DNA from: Snodgrassella alvi
GTDB lineage: Bacteria; Pseudomonadota; Gammaproteobacteria; Burkholderiales; Neisseriaceae
Length of the DNA: 64,000 bases
Direction: 5' to 3'
NCBI RefSeq assembly: GCF_002777745.1
Contig: NZ_MEIO01000062.1
Location: 80,668-144,667, forward strand
In this document: piece after piece, positions 9,943 through 18,932 of the stretch
Position numbering within the stretch: the stretch's first letter is position 1
Layout: each line of letters begins with the position of its first letter
Notes under the pieces: model-generated
What the model was told of the DNA's origin: nothing
Seen by the model: the letters and a program-made list of their open reading frames with translations, nothing else
Databases searched by the model: none
Position numbers and translations under genes: made by a program

Positions 9943-11120
9943 AATGCCCTTTATTTAGTACTTAATTTACTTAGAAAATTACGCTACTTGTTTTCGGGTT
10001 TTATATTCACTCTGCGTGATATCATTTAATGCTTCATGAGGTCTTTCTGTGTTATAAATGGTTAGCCATTCTTCGGTTACCTTTCTTGCCTGTTCCAGAT
10101 TATTAAATAGATATAAATCCAGTACCTCTGTGCGATAGGTGCGATTAAATCGTTCAATATAGCCGTTTCGATATGTGCTGCCTGCTTGAATATAATCTAT
10201 GGTTATACCATATGATTTTGCCTAGTCGATGAATATTTTCCGGTAAATTCCGGTCCGTTATCTACTCGTATTTTGAGTGGATAGCCATGATATTCGGCCA
10301 GTTTATCCAGATAACAGGTAACCCTGCCAGCCGGTAAACTGACCGCAATATCAATACCTAATGCCTCACGATTAAAGTCATCAATGACATTGAAGTTCTA
10401 AACTTGTGTTGATTACGACTGCTGTCACTCATAAAATCCATTGATCAACATTCATCTAGCTTATTCGGTATTGATAGTTTTTCTGGGCTTCGCGGAGGAA
10501 TACGTTGTTTACCTTTACCCTGAGATTAAGCTTTAACTGGCAATATATTCGATAAATACGTTTATGATTCCAGTTATAGCCTAGCTTTTTAATACGATTA
10601 AAACACTTAGGAAAGCCCCAGCGTAAATGCTTATCTGTGATAACACTGAGTACCGATACAATCACCGAATCATCCGGTAATTTAGGTTGATAATAGTAAG
10701 CACAGCGAACAATAGCGCAGCTCATGGCAATAGTAACAGAATGATTTTCTTGCAATTGCACAGCCCAGACTTTACGTGCTTGAGTTGGTTCTATAGCTTT
10801 TTTATGATTTCCTCCTGAAGCTGAGATTTTAAACTCAGTTCAGCAAACATCTGCTTAAGCCTACGATTTTCAGCTTCCAGTTCTTTTAAGCGTTTAATAT
10901 CTGAGGTTTCCATACCATCGTATTTATCACGCCATTTATAGAAAGTTGAATTGCCGATGCCATATTTACGGCAAAGTTCTTTGACGGGGATATTGGCTTC
11001 AGCTTCTTTTAAAATAGCTATGATCTAATGTTCAGACATTTTTTTCATGTTTAAATCCCCTGTGGGTTAATAAAGAGAATTTTCTACGTTGAGGCTGTAC
11101 TATTTTAGGGAGTAGTTACA
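9943..11120 (-). mobile_element. IS3-family insertion sequence (degraded)
   Basis: A minus-strand two-frame IS3-type element. The orfA end of the element (right side) reads TGTAACTACTCCC on the minus strand, and the other end near 9945 has TGCCCTTTATTTAGTAC; both share a CCCTNNNATTTAGTAC-like terminal repeat. It is inserted directly against IS481 copy B. Two older fossils of the same element are at 11210-11490 and 57895-58495. Confidence 0.75.
9980..11048 (-). pseudogene. IS3-family OrfA/OrfB transposase pseudogene
   Basis: OrfA starts MKKMSEH at 11048 but has TAG as codon 8, then continues with a clear helix-turn-helix (VKELCRKYGIGNSTFYKWRD) and a leucine-zipper-like KRLKELEAENRRLKQMF. It ends at a canonical A AAA AAG slippery heptamer (10803 down to 10797) with a zero-frame TAG just after. 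The -1 frame enters OrfB (KKAIEPTQARKVWAVQLQEN), open to 10456. Beyond that, frameshifts and stops break the integrase core, and the end (EEWLTIYNTERPHEALND, KTRKQVA) is readable near 9985-10080. It is inactive. Confidence 0.8.
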
Positions 11121-11209
11121 CTTTGCTTGTAGTTCGATACCGAAGCTTTACGTATCATCATCGGCACTATTAAGCCTTTTTATAATTTTAACATAAATAA
11201 GAAATTTTA

Positions 11210-11490
11210 CACTTAACTAGGCAAGCATCCGTTTAAACTTAAGATTTTTAATCTCTAACCCATCCAAATGTTTTTTAGTTGAGTTTTTTATATTACAATA
11301 TTCTTTTCGCCATCTATAAAAATTAAATTGTCCATGCACTATTTAGGTACAGCCACTAGAACCAAAACCCCTAGCTTTGGCTTGTCATAGTATTGATACG
11401 ACTTAGTATTCAGTCGTTTTGTTCATATTTGAATCCTTTGCGAGCTAATTGAGAGAATAGTCTGCTTTAGAGTTGTATTATTTTAGACAG
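11210..11490 (-). repeat. 5'-end fossil of the same IS3-family element
   Basis: The segment aligns by eye with the orfA end of the neighbouring IS3 element: AGGCAAGCATCCGTTTAAACTT corresponds to the OrfA coiled-coil segment there, ATCTATAAAAATTAAATTG to its HTH segment, and TTGTATTATTTTAGACAGGTTA to its terminal region. No reading frame is left. It lies against the stop codon of the 11495-12487 gene. Confidence 0.5.
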
Positions 11491-11494
11491 GTTA

Positions 11495-12487
11495 TTATAA
11501 AACTTTCTTTATCCAGTTTTTGAAGCTATATTTTTCTATAATATGAGTATCTATTTGGATAAATGGTTTTGCAAGGAATTCCTGTATTTCATCTAGATTT
11601 CTTTCATCCCAAATAAGTATGTTATTTGGGTGGTAGAAATCATAATATTGAACGTGTGTGTTAGTAGTAATCAGTTTTTTCTGATAATAGAGTGCCTCAA
11701 AATGTCGAAATGACAAGCCGTTGTGCCCGTCAATAACAAAGTCAACCAGGATATCTGCTGAATTGACATACTTTAAATTATCATAGTAGGAGAGTCGGTT
11801 TTGCTTCCCAAAGGTAATGTATTTTGATTTGTAACATTTAATATCCTTAGGCTTGCTTGTAGGTATAATAAATCTGATATCTACTCCATTTTCAGCTAGT
11901 TTTTGGGCGCAATATTCTATTGCGGCAACGCGGCAGACCTGATGGTCTCCGACGTAGTAAGCCAGAGGTTTGTTATTTTTAACGTGATATGGCTGTACCA
12001 TATCAAAATAAAAATTGGTAATGCTACGCAGTTGATAATTTTGGTAGTCAGGATTAGTTAAATCGGTATGATCGAAAATAAAAAACTGATCAAATAGATG
12101 AATGATATCTTTTACTGGAAAGCGATTTAATCCATCCCATTGATAGCCAATAAATTTGTTTGTGGTGTGTCGTTTTAATAATGCTAGTACTTTCTGTGGA
12201 TAAATATCTGGACGAATGACTAATGTATATTCATAGTAGTTATTTGCAAGAAGTTTTTGTGCTTTATGTAAACTTTGTTTTGCTTTCAGTTTCGCTTTAT
12301 ATGTGTTATTTCTGGAAATATGTTTATGAAAAAATTGGTATATACGTTCCCAAAGGTTGTTGTATTTGAATTTTAAGATACTGTCTATACGAGTTACTTC
12401 ATATCCATGAAATTGAAGATTTTTTTCAATTAATTCTACTATGCCGTTGCTTGGCGGCATGGCTAATATTATGGTTTTACGGGTCAT
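11495..12487 (-). CDS. Putative LOS glycosyltransferase, paralogue 2 of 3
   Basis: 330 residues from the ATG at 12487, chosen because it aligns with the starts of both paralogues (MTRKTIILAMPP); a TTG at 12517 would add 10 residues. Shared family motifs are VIRPDIYP, YQWDGLNRFP, FDQFFIFDHTDL, ITNFYFDM, DFVIDGHNGLSFRHFEALYY and YDFYHPNNILIW. No signal peptide or membrane span. I infer a GT-B-like transferase acting on LOS because it lies beside msbA and among glycosyltransferases. No strong Shine-Dalgarno is visible. The 3' end abuts an IS3 fossil. Function is not established. Confidence 0.6.
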   Translation of the reverse strand: MTRKTIILAMPPSNGIVELIEKNLQFHGYEVTRIDSILKFKYNNLWERIYQFFHKHISRNNTYKAKLKAKQSLHKAQKLLANNYYEYTLVIRPDIYPQKVLALLKRHTTNKFIGYQWDGLNRFPVKDIIHLFDQFFIFDHTDLTNPDYQNYQLRSITNFYFDMVQPYHVKNNKPLAYYVGDHQVCRVAAIEYCAQKLAENGVDIRFIIPTSKPKDIKCYKSKYITFGKQNRLSYYDNLKYVNSADILVDFVIDGHNGLSFRHFEALYYQKKLITTNTHVQYYDFYHPNNILIWDERNLDEIQEFLAKPFIQIDTHIIEKYSFKNWIKKVL

Positions 12488-12989
12488 GCAATGAAACAAA
12501 TTAGAGATTAACAACAAATTAAAGCAACTTATTCTAAATGTTTAGGCAAGTTTTAATCAATATTGATTGACTATTTTATATGTTAATTTATATTGGTTTG
12601 TTTAGATTAATTTTCAGACTGAACCCAGTTTATAGCTCATTGGCTGTGGGAATATAAAGTTTAAACACGTGTTTAATAAATATTAAACCGTAGTCAATCG
12701 GCATGCAGACGTGCTATCTTTATATTGGTTATGGCTACACGAGGTTATCATTTTCTTTTAAGTATTTCATGCAGGTTGTTTTCGATTTGATAGAATACGG
12801 CTAGTGTATAGTCTTGAGGGTTTTATATTCAAGATGTGGTTTTAGTCTAGGTATTTGCTTAATGCAATAGATTTGCACTGTGCTTATGTGAGCAAATAGC
12901 TAAGTAATTTGATAAGCACGCTTTTTTATCATGTTTCGTATTTTAATTAATATGAACTTTTTTAGATATTTGATTGTTCTGGGTAACGA
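12488..12989. other. Divergent intergenic region with nested palindromes
   Basis: No gene is seen in this 500-bp gap between a minus-strand GT and msbA. It must carry both promoters. It contains overlapping palindromes at 12659-12688 (separate entry). The rest is AT-rich without recognisable structure. Confidence 0.5.
12659..12688. promoter_or_regulatory. Overlapping palindromes (possible operator)
   Basis: Three nested perfect palindromes: GTTTAAAC (12659-12666), TTAAACACGTGTTTAA (12661-12676) and GTTTAATA-AA-TATTAAAC (12671-12688). The TTAAAC half-site occurs alternately in both orientations, as in multimeric repressor sites. It lies ~300 bp upstream of msbA and ~170 bp upstream of the divergent GT. 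The binding factor is unknown. Confidence 0.4.
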
Positions 12990-14771
12990 ATGAAAAAAAG
13001 TAAAGAAACCAATGCTTATTCACCGCAGAATCTGTATAAAAGACTGTTTCCATACATGCGCGGACTGGTAAAGTTTTTCTTTATTTCCGTATTGGCAATG
13101 GTGGTTGTAGGCGTAACTGGCCCTCTTTTTGCTTATCTGCTGAAACCGATTATTGATAATGGTTTTGTTGATAAAAATATTGAGGCTATGAAATGGGTGC
13201 CATTTGAAATTGTAGGTTTATTTATCTTTCGTGGTATCGCCAACTATATTAATGAATATACCAGTGCTTATATTTCTAATCAGATGGTTCAGGTAATTCA
13301 GCGTGATTTGTTTGCCAAGATGATGATGCTACCGGTTAATTACTATCAGGAAAATAGCCGTGGTCGTATGATGTCGCGCATTACCAATGATGCTAAAGGT
13401 ATAACGGCGGCTGGTTTTGATGTGATTACTGTTTTTGCTAAAGATGGTGTTACGGTTCTGGGACTTCTCATTTGGTTGTTTTATCTTGACTGGCAATTAA
13501 CTCTGGTTACTTTTGTTACGATTCCGTTGATTGCCTGGTGTGTCAGGGTTATTAATAAACGTATCCGGCGTTTGGTGGCAAGAAGTCAGAATGATCTTGG
13601 TCAGGTTATGCAGATTTTGTCTGAGTCTATTGATGGTACACGGGTTGTGCGTATTTATGGCGGACAACACTATGAACAGAGTCGCTTGGAAAAGACAAAT
13701 CGGGCATTACGCAGTCTGGCCGTGCGACGGCAGTCGTATACTTCAATTGGTAGTGCGGTAACCCAGTTGCTAATTGCTACGTCATTATCGATTATTCTAT
13801 ATGCTGCTGCTAAAAGAGCCAGTCATGCAGGTTTTACTGCTGGTGATTTTATGTCTTTTCTATCGGCAATGTTAATGATGTTCGATCCGTTAAAACGGAT
13901 TACCAATATGTCTAGTGTTTTACAGACTGGATTGATGGCTGCTGACAGTGTATTCCGTTTTCTGGATGTACCTGAAGAAAAAAATCAAGGTACAAAACAA
14001 TTGGCTTCACCTATTGGTGACATTGTTTTTCAGGATGTGAGCTTGCGTTATCAGCAGTCAGATAAGAATGCAGTTGATCATTTAAATCTAACGATTAAAC
14101 AGGGCAGTGTCGTAGCACTGGTAGGGGAATCGGGTTGTGGCAAAACTTCTACGGTAAATTTGATTCCGCGGTTTTATGATGTAACTAGTGGACGGCTGAG
14201 CATAGGTGGAATTGATGTAGAGGATTTTGAACTGAAAAACCTTCGCTCTCAGATGGCATTGGTTAGTCAGGATGTGGTTTTGTTTAATGATACGATTGCC
14301 AATAATATTGCTTATGGTTCCCCGCAGGCAACAGAAGCCGATATTATTCAGGCAGCTAAAGCAGCTAATGCCTGGTCGTTTATTTGCAGTATGCCACAAG
14401 GTTTGAAGACTGAAGTGGGTGATCAGGGAATGAAGCTTTCAGGTGGTCAGCGGCAGCGTTTGGCTATTGCACGAGCTTTGTTAAAAGATGCACCTATTCT
14501 GATTCTGGATGAGGCTACTAGTGCGCTAGATACTGAATCTGAACGATTAGTACAATCAGCACTGGAAACTTTGATGAAAAATCGGACGACGATTGTGATT
14601 GCACATCGGCTTTCGACGATTGAAAATGCTGATAATATTGTGGTGATGCATCAGGGTAGGATTGTAGAGCAAGGCAAACATGAGGCTTTGCTTGCAAAAA
14701 ATGGTCGTTATGCTTTTTTACATCGTATGCAGTTTGGCGAAAACCGAAATTCAACCGAAGATACTTTATAG
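12990..14771 (+). CDS. msbA: Lipid A/LOS-core flippase, ABC transporter
   Basis: A 593-residue half-transporter with an N-terminal transmembrane domain (about six helices, first ~27-50) fused to an ATPase domain. The ATPase carries Walker A GESGCGKT (~379-386), a Q-loop (LVSQDVVLFN), the LSGGQRQR signature (~482), Walker B ILILDEATSALD (~502-513) and the switch His in IAHRLS (~538). Length and organisation match MsbA, which flips lipid A-core across the inner membrane using ATP. Its position inside an LOS glycosyltransferase region supports this substrate. It appears monocistronic, with its own 500-bp upstream gap and hairpins after the stop. A related multidrug exporter is the alternative. 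Confidence 0.9.
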   Translation: MKKSKETNAYSPQNLYKRLFPYMRGLVKFFFISVLAMVVVGVTGPLFAYLLKPIIDNGFVDKNIEAMKWVPFEIVGLFIFRGIANYINEYTSAYISNQMVQVIQRDLFAKMMMLPVNYYQENSRGRMMSRITNDAKGITAAGFDVITVFAKDGVTVLGLLIWLFYLDWQLTLVTFVTIPLIAWCVRVINKRIRRLVARSQNDLGQVMQILSESIDGTRVVRIYGGQHYEQSRLEKTNRALRSLAVRRQSYTSIGSAVTQLLIATSLSIILYAAAKRASHAGFTAGDFMSFLSAMLMMFDPLKRITNMSSVLQTGLMAADSVFRFLDVPEEKNQGTKQLASPIGDIVFQDVSLRYQQSDKNAVDHLNLTIKQGSVVALVGESGCGKTSTVNLIPRFYDVTSGRLSIGGIDVEDFELKNLRSQMALVSQDVVLFNDTIANNIAYGSPQATEADIIQAAKAANAWSFICSMPQGLKTEVGDQGMKLSGGQRQRLAIARALLKDAPILILDEATSALDTESERLVQSALETLMKNRTTIVIAHRLSTIENADNIVVMHQGRIVEQGKHEALLAKNGRYAFLHRMQFGENRNSTEDTL

Positions 14772-14943
14772 AAGTAATCATATCAGATTAGTTGTGATAT
14801 TTTGGGGTATGTAAAATTTTGAGCTAACGTTTGATGAGTTAAGGATATATGTTTTAATGGTTTGGAAGCATATCTAAATGGAAAAACTGTTAAGGTTATT
14901 ACTATGTAGTAAGATCGTAGTTGAATAACTGTATATATTTTTT

Positions 14944-14970
14944 TAAATTATTTTTTCAAAAAATAATTTA
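14944..14970. terminator. AT-only palindrome, probable bidirectional terminator
   Basis: TAAATTATTTTTT-c-AAAAAATAATTTA is a 13-bp perfect inverted repeat with a single central base, followed on the plus strand by TTTTTC. It lies between converging transcripts, so termination of msbA and/or the facing gene is likely, although the stem lacks GC pairs. Confidence 0.45.
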
Positions 14971-14991
14971 TTTTTCTGATCAGTCTGTTGG

Positions 14992-15040
14992 ATTTACAGT
15001 AGCAGGATTCTGTATGAGTAGATATACTGCTACTGTAAAT
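14992..15040. repeat. 14-bp inverted repeat with 21-nt loop
   Basis: ATTTACAGTAGCAG (14992-15005) is exactly repeated in inverse as CTGCTACTGTAAAT (15027-15040). No T-run follows on either side. It may be a second termination or transcript-protection hairpin, or a remnant of a small mobile element. Confidence 0.5.
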
Positions 15041-15136
15041 TAGCACTCTGTATTGTATGATTGTTATGATCAGCGTAGAAAATTGTGCTTGAAAGCAATA
15101 TTCTGAATCTAGACTGGATATCTATCGGAATGTAGG

Positions 15137-16180
15137 TTAATCCAGTATATGTTTAATCCAGCTTGCAAAACTGTATTTTTGCACAATGTCTGATTTTATG
15201 TTTACCAGTGGTTTTTTCAGAAAGTTTGCGATTTGCTCTAAGTCTTCTGCTTGCTTCCAGATAAAGATGTTGTTTGGATGGTAAAAATCATAATGTTTTA
15301 TTTGTGGATTATTAGTGATTAATTTCTTTTGATAATATAAGGCTTCAAATATACGGAAGGATAAACCATTATGTATGGGATTGACGATATCAATGAGTAT
15401 ATCTGCCGTATTAACATGTTGTAAGTTGTTTTCAAAAGTAATATTTTCTGGAATAAATTGGATCTGTCTGCATGAATACAAAGCAGCTTTATTGGCTTCA
15501 GATGGGCGAAATTTGATATTGAAATTTAAATTAACGCCATTTTGTATAAGTGCATTGGCACAAGTTTCGATAGCAGCAATACGGCTGTCTACATGTAATC
15601 CAACAAAATAGGCAATGAGGCCGGTATGTGGTACTGCTTGCGGCTGGTACATGTCAAAATAAAAATTACTGATCCCACTGAGATGGTACTGGCTATATTC
15701 TGGATTGTTCAGATCTGTAGGGTCGAATACAAAAAAACGGTCAAATAAATCTACAGTAGGAAGAGTTTTAGGAAATCTTTTGATTCCATTCCATTGATAA
15801 CCCACAAATTTTAATTTTGTATGATTTTTCAGTAACTGTAAAGTCGGTAGGGAAAACAGATCGGGGCGAATAACCAGAGTATAGTCATAAAGATTATTAC
15901 CAAGAGTACTCTGAATATTTTCCTGCAATTTCTGGTTATATATCTGTTCTTTCAGATGGGATTTGTAGGAATAGTCTGACAGAAAAATTTTCCGAGCAGA
16001 GTGGATCAGGTGGGTTTTCAGACTGGGATAGTGAAAATTGGCATCAATCTGTTTTTTCAGTTTTTCTGAGGTGCTGTCAATAAAAGTAACGTTGAAATTG
16101 TGATATTCTAAATGGCTTTTAATGGCGCTGGCAAAGTCGCTGTAGCTAGACATAGCCAGAATAATAGTAGGTTGCGACAT
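15137..16180 (-). CDS. Putative LOS glycosyltransferase, paralogue 3 of 3
   Basis: 347 residues starting MSQPTIILAMSS. It carries the same motif series as the other two family members in slightly diverged form: VIRPDLFS, YQWNGIKRFP (Asn instead of Asp after Trp), FDRFFVFDPTDL, ISNFYFDM, DIVNPIHNGLSFRIFEALYY and YDFYHPNNIFIW. No signal peptide or transmembrane helix. It is transcribed away from the plus-strand GT25 gene at 16385. I infer a GT-B-like transferase of LOS synthesis; substrate unknown. Confidence 0.6.
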   Translation of the reverse strand: MSQPTIILAMSSYSDFASAIKSHLEYHNFNVTFIDSTSEKLKKQIDANFHYPSLKTHLIHSARKIFLSDYSYKSHLKEQIYNQKLQENIQSTLGNNLYDYTLVIRPDLFSLPTLQLLKNHTKLKFVGYQWNGIKRFPKTLPTVDLFDRFFVFDPTDLNNPEYSQYHLSGISNFYFDMYQPQAVPHTGLIAYFVGLHVDSRIAAIETCANALIQNGVNLNFNIKFRPSEANKAALYSCRQIQFIPENITFENNLQHVNTADILIDIVNPIHNGLSFRIFEALYYQKKLITNNPQIKHYDFYHPNNIFIWKQAEDLEQIANFLKKPLVNIKSDIVQKYSFASWIKHILD

Positions 16181-16384
16181 TGTTAAATTAACTTCGTGGG
16201 ATTCAGTGTTTTAAAAAATTATGTGATTAAAATAGAATAGGGTGCCGTATTGTGTGAATACTGATATTTTAGCAGGATATGTTACTAAATTGTGTCTGAA
16301 TGCAAGATTTATCAGTTAATGGTAAAGCTGTTTTTAGTTATAATTTATGAATGATATATGGTTAAAGTGTATGGTGCTGAATAA

Positions 16385-17236
16385 ATGCTCAAAACTTTTT
16401 TAATTAATCTGGATCGCCGTCCAGATAGATTAACGTTTGTTAAACAACAGTTGGAAAATCTGGATATTGCCTTTGAAAGAGTAAATGCAATTGATGGTAG
16501 TAGCTTAACTGATGAGCAGAAAGCATTTTTTAATCAGAAAAGATTCGCACTGGAATGTAAGCGCAAGGTAGTAAAAGGAGAGATTGGCTGTGCTTTATCT
16601 CATCTGGCAGTATGGCAGCGAATTGTAGCTGAAAATATACCTTATGCTTTGATTTTGGAAGATGATGTCCAGCTTAAACCTGAGCTGGCTTCTTTGCTGG
16701 CTGATAAAAAGAATTATGAGTCATTTGATTTTTTGAATCTGACTTTAAAAAAACCTTTTTATGATATTGATGCTACAGATATTAATCTTTGTGTTACCCA
16801 GCAGCAATTTATTCGTCCTCAATTCTGGCAATTGTTTAAGCGCAGGTCGTGGCGCTTCATGGAAAGTAAAGCGATTGTCAGGTGGAAGATTTTTCGTTTG
16901 CATACTTTGAGTAATGGGATGATTGCTTGTGAATGTGATATTGCGCCGTCATTAGCCTGTTGTTATATTGTATCTTTGCATGGGGCTAGAAGTATGCTTT
17001 TGGCAAGTAAAAATCTTTTTTATCCTATTGATAAGATTTGGCATTATAGTGGTGGCCGGTTAAAAGAGGCATTTATGGTTGAACCACTAGCCTCTCAGTC
17101 ACTGGATTCAGATATTCCCCACCGTGTGCGTTTTAGATTGACTTTATGGCAGAAATTCAAGAGATTTTTTGTTAAGGGGCGACATTGGCAGCGCCGATTC
17201 GATGTTGTACGTATGTATGGCTGGACGCGATTATAA
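16385..17236 (+). CDS. Glycosyltransferase family 25 (LOS biosynthesis)
   Basis: A 283-residue member of the GT25 family, which includes neisserial LgtB/LgtE galactosyltransferases that extend the LOS alpha chain. It starts with the family signature FLINLDRRPDRLTFVKQQLE, has GEIGCALSHLAVWQRI (~68-83) and the acidic ALILEDDVQLKPE (~90-102) that carries the metal-binding Asp pair. A cytosolic, membrane-associated enzyme is expected. It is the first of four plus-strand transferase genes (gaps of 33 and 21 bp, then a 43-bp gap or a short overlap). The individual acceptor sugar cannot be assigned. Confidence 0.85.
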   Translation: MLKTFLINLDRRPDRLTFVKQQLENLDIAFERVNAIDGSSLTDEQKAFFNQKRFALECKRKVVKGEIGCALSHLAVWQRIVAENIPYALILEDDVQLKPELASLLADKKNYESFDFLNLTLKKPFYDIDATDINLCVTQQQFIRPQFWQLFKRRSWRFMESKAIVRWKIFRLHTLSNGMIACECDIAPSLACCYIVSLHGARSMLLASKNLFYPIDKIWHYSGGRLKEAFMVEPLASQSLDSDIPHRVRFRLTLWQKFKRFFVKGRHWQRRFDVVRMYGWTRL

Positions 17237-17269
17237 TGAATACATTGGTAATGTGAGAGAATAGTAATA

Positions 17270-18064
17270 ATGGTTAAACTTAGTAGGGAATATGCATGGC
17301 GCGCCAGGAATCGCCGTGTTGTGGTTCCACTGGCTGAGGTGGTTAGTGATGACATGAAAGCTTCAGCAGATGATGGTGTAACGGTTGTAGCGTATCATAC
17401 TGATGATGAGTTTTATACTCATGAAGCTAAACGTATGTGTGCCTCAGCTGAGCGCTTGGATATCAGGGTTAAAACAACAACGATCCCGAATCAGGGGGGC
17501 TGGGAAGCCAATACATCATTTAAGTCGGCTTATTTGCTGCGTGAACGGGATTTGGTCAATGGTCCTATGCTTTATGTAGATGTTGATGCGGTTTTCCATG
17601 TTTCTCCGTTAAAGTATTTGGCTGGGCTAGATTGTGATATGGCGGTTTATTATGATTTGGGTGATGGTCATTTAGTTTCTGCAACTCTGTTTTTGCAGGA
17701 TACGGATGCTGTAAGGCATTTATTGGCTGAATGGAATCGGCAGTGTATAGCCCATCCTGAAATATGGGATCAGGAGGTATTGCAGTCTGTCATCGCTGCT
17801 GATCAGGCTTCGGCTCAGCCTCGTTATAAAGTTGTTCACTTGCCGGTTGGCTTTTGCTGGATTTTTGATCGTGAAGACAATTTACGGGCGCCAAAACAGC
17901 AAGTTTACATTGAACAATTACAGGCTGCACGAATGGTTCATGAAAATCTGAGAACAAGGGGAAAGTTATTTTCAATTCGTAAAAGCAAAGTACAACGTCG
18001 CATGGATCGGATACGCGAGATTGAGGATATTCTATTTCGGCACAGTTCTGATGTTTCTTTGTAA
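17270..18064 (+). CDS. Putative GT-A-type glycosyltransferase
   Basis: 264 residues. The central MLYVDVDAVFHVSPL contains a DxD motif as in nucleotide-sugar transferases. DMAVYYDLGDGHLVSATLF and EWNRQCIAHPEIWDQEVLQ resemble nucleotide-diphospho-sugar transferase proteins where a Trp-Asp-Gln segment follows the DxD. No signal peptide. It is 33 bp after a GT25 gene and 21 bp before another, so an LOS operon role is inferred. Not assignable to a CAZy family with confidence. Confidence 0.65.
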   Translation: MVKLSREYAWRARNRRVVVPLAEVVSDDMKASADDGVTVVAYHTDDEFYTHEAKRMCASAERLDIRVKTTTIPNQGGWEANTSFKSAYLLRERDLVNGPMLYVDVDAVFHVSPLKYLAGLDCDMAVYYDLGDGHLVSATLFLQDTDAVRHLLAEWNRQCIAHPEIWDQEVLQSVIAADQASAQPRYKVVHLPVGFCWIFDREDNLRAPKQQVYIEQLQAARMVHENLRTRGKLFSIRKSKVQRRMDRIREIEDILFRHSSDVSL

Positions 18065-18085
18065 TATCTGTGGTGAAGGAAACAG

Positions 18086-18889
18086 ATGATTTCTGCTTTG
18101 GTAATTAATCTGGATCATTCTGCTGAGCGGTTGGAGTTTCAGTGTAAGCAGCTGGCTCATTTACAGATACCGATGCAGCGTCTGGCTGCTGTTAACAGTT
18201 CAGATATTCTGTCTGACAGATATGAACAACTGGCAAATGGCTGGGAACGTAAAATGCGCCCAGCTGAGGTAGCTTGTTTTTTGAGTCATAAGGTAGCATG
18301 GCAATATGTGTTGGATACTGCCAAGCCTTGGCTGATTCTTGAGGATGATGCGTTACTTTCTCATAACACTTTTGATGTTCTGGCGGCGTTATTTTCCCGA
18401 ACAATTGAAGTGGATTATGTGAATCTGGAAACACGCCATCGGCGTAAATGGTTGAGTAAAGAAGCCGATACTCTTATTGCTGGCTATGAATTGCGTCAGT
18501 TATATCAGGATCGTACCGGTGCGGCTGCATATATTCTATTTCCCTCTGGTGCACAGAAATTGTTAAACAGAGCCCAACATTCAGCGCCAGCATTGGCAGA
18601 TGCATTTTTGTGTCGTTCATATGAGTTAAATGCTTGGCAGGTTTATCCGGCTGCTGCGATTCAGTTAGATCAGTGTATTAATTATGGCTTGAGACCACCG
18701 GTTTCTTTTGTTTCGACGATAACACCACAGGACAATTTGAAACCACGGGCGAATAATGTTTATAGCAGTGTACGCTTTAAATGTCGCCGTTTAGCTGCAC
18801 AAATTCGTATGGGATGGCGACAACTGTCAGTGTCGGGATGTGCACAACGTATGATGGTACCTATAATAAAAAGTGACTTTGAGGAATAG
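18086..18889 (+). CDS. Glycosyltransferase family 25 (second copy)
   Basis: A 267-residue GT25 protein: ALVINLDHSAERLEFQCKQL at the N-terminus, RPAEVACFLSHKVAWQYVL and WLILEDDALL (Asp-Asp metal site). Later GAAAYILFPSGAQKLL matches the family's acceptor-side region. It diverges strongly from the GT25 at 16385, so it is not a recent duplicate. Third gene of the plus-strand LOS transferase operon. SD GAAGGAAA lies just upstream of the ATG. Confidence 0.85.
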   Translation: MISALVINLDHSAERLEFQCKQLAHLQIPMQRLAAVNSSDILSDRYEQLANGWERKMRPAEVACFLSHKVAWQYVLDTAKPWLILEDDALLSHNTFDVLAALFSRTIEVDYVNLETRHRRKWLSKEADTLIAGYELRQLYQDRTGAAAYILFPSGAQKLLNRAQHSAPALADAFLCRSYELNAWQVYPAAAIQLDQCINYGLRPPVSFVSTITPQDNLKPRANNVYSSVRFKCRRLAAQIRMGWRQLSVSGCAQRMMVPIIKSDFEE

Positions 18890-18932
18890 GTTTGTGGAGG
18901 GAATTAAGGATAGTTGTGCGGGTGCAGGTAGG

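Larger units (their letters stand above)
14772..15136. other. Convergent intergenic region with two hairpins
   Basis: This 365-bp gap lies between the 3' ends of msbA (+) and a GT gene (-). No gene is seen. Two strong inverted repeats at 14944-14970 and 14992-15040 are entered separately. Confidence 0.5.

Noticed and set aside
14088..14781. Minus-strand frames of 87-103 codons inside msbA
   Set aside because: Shadows of the strongly supported msbA frame.
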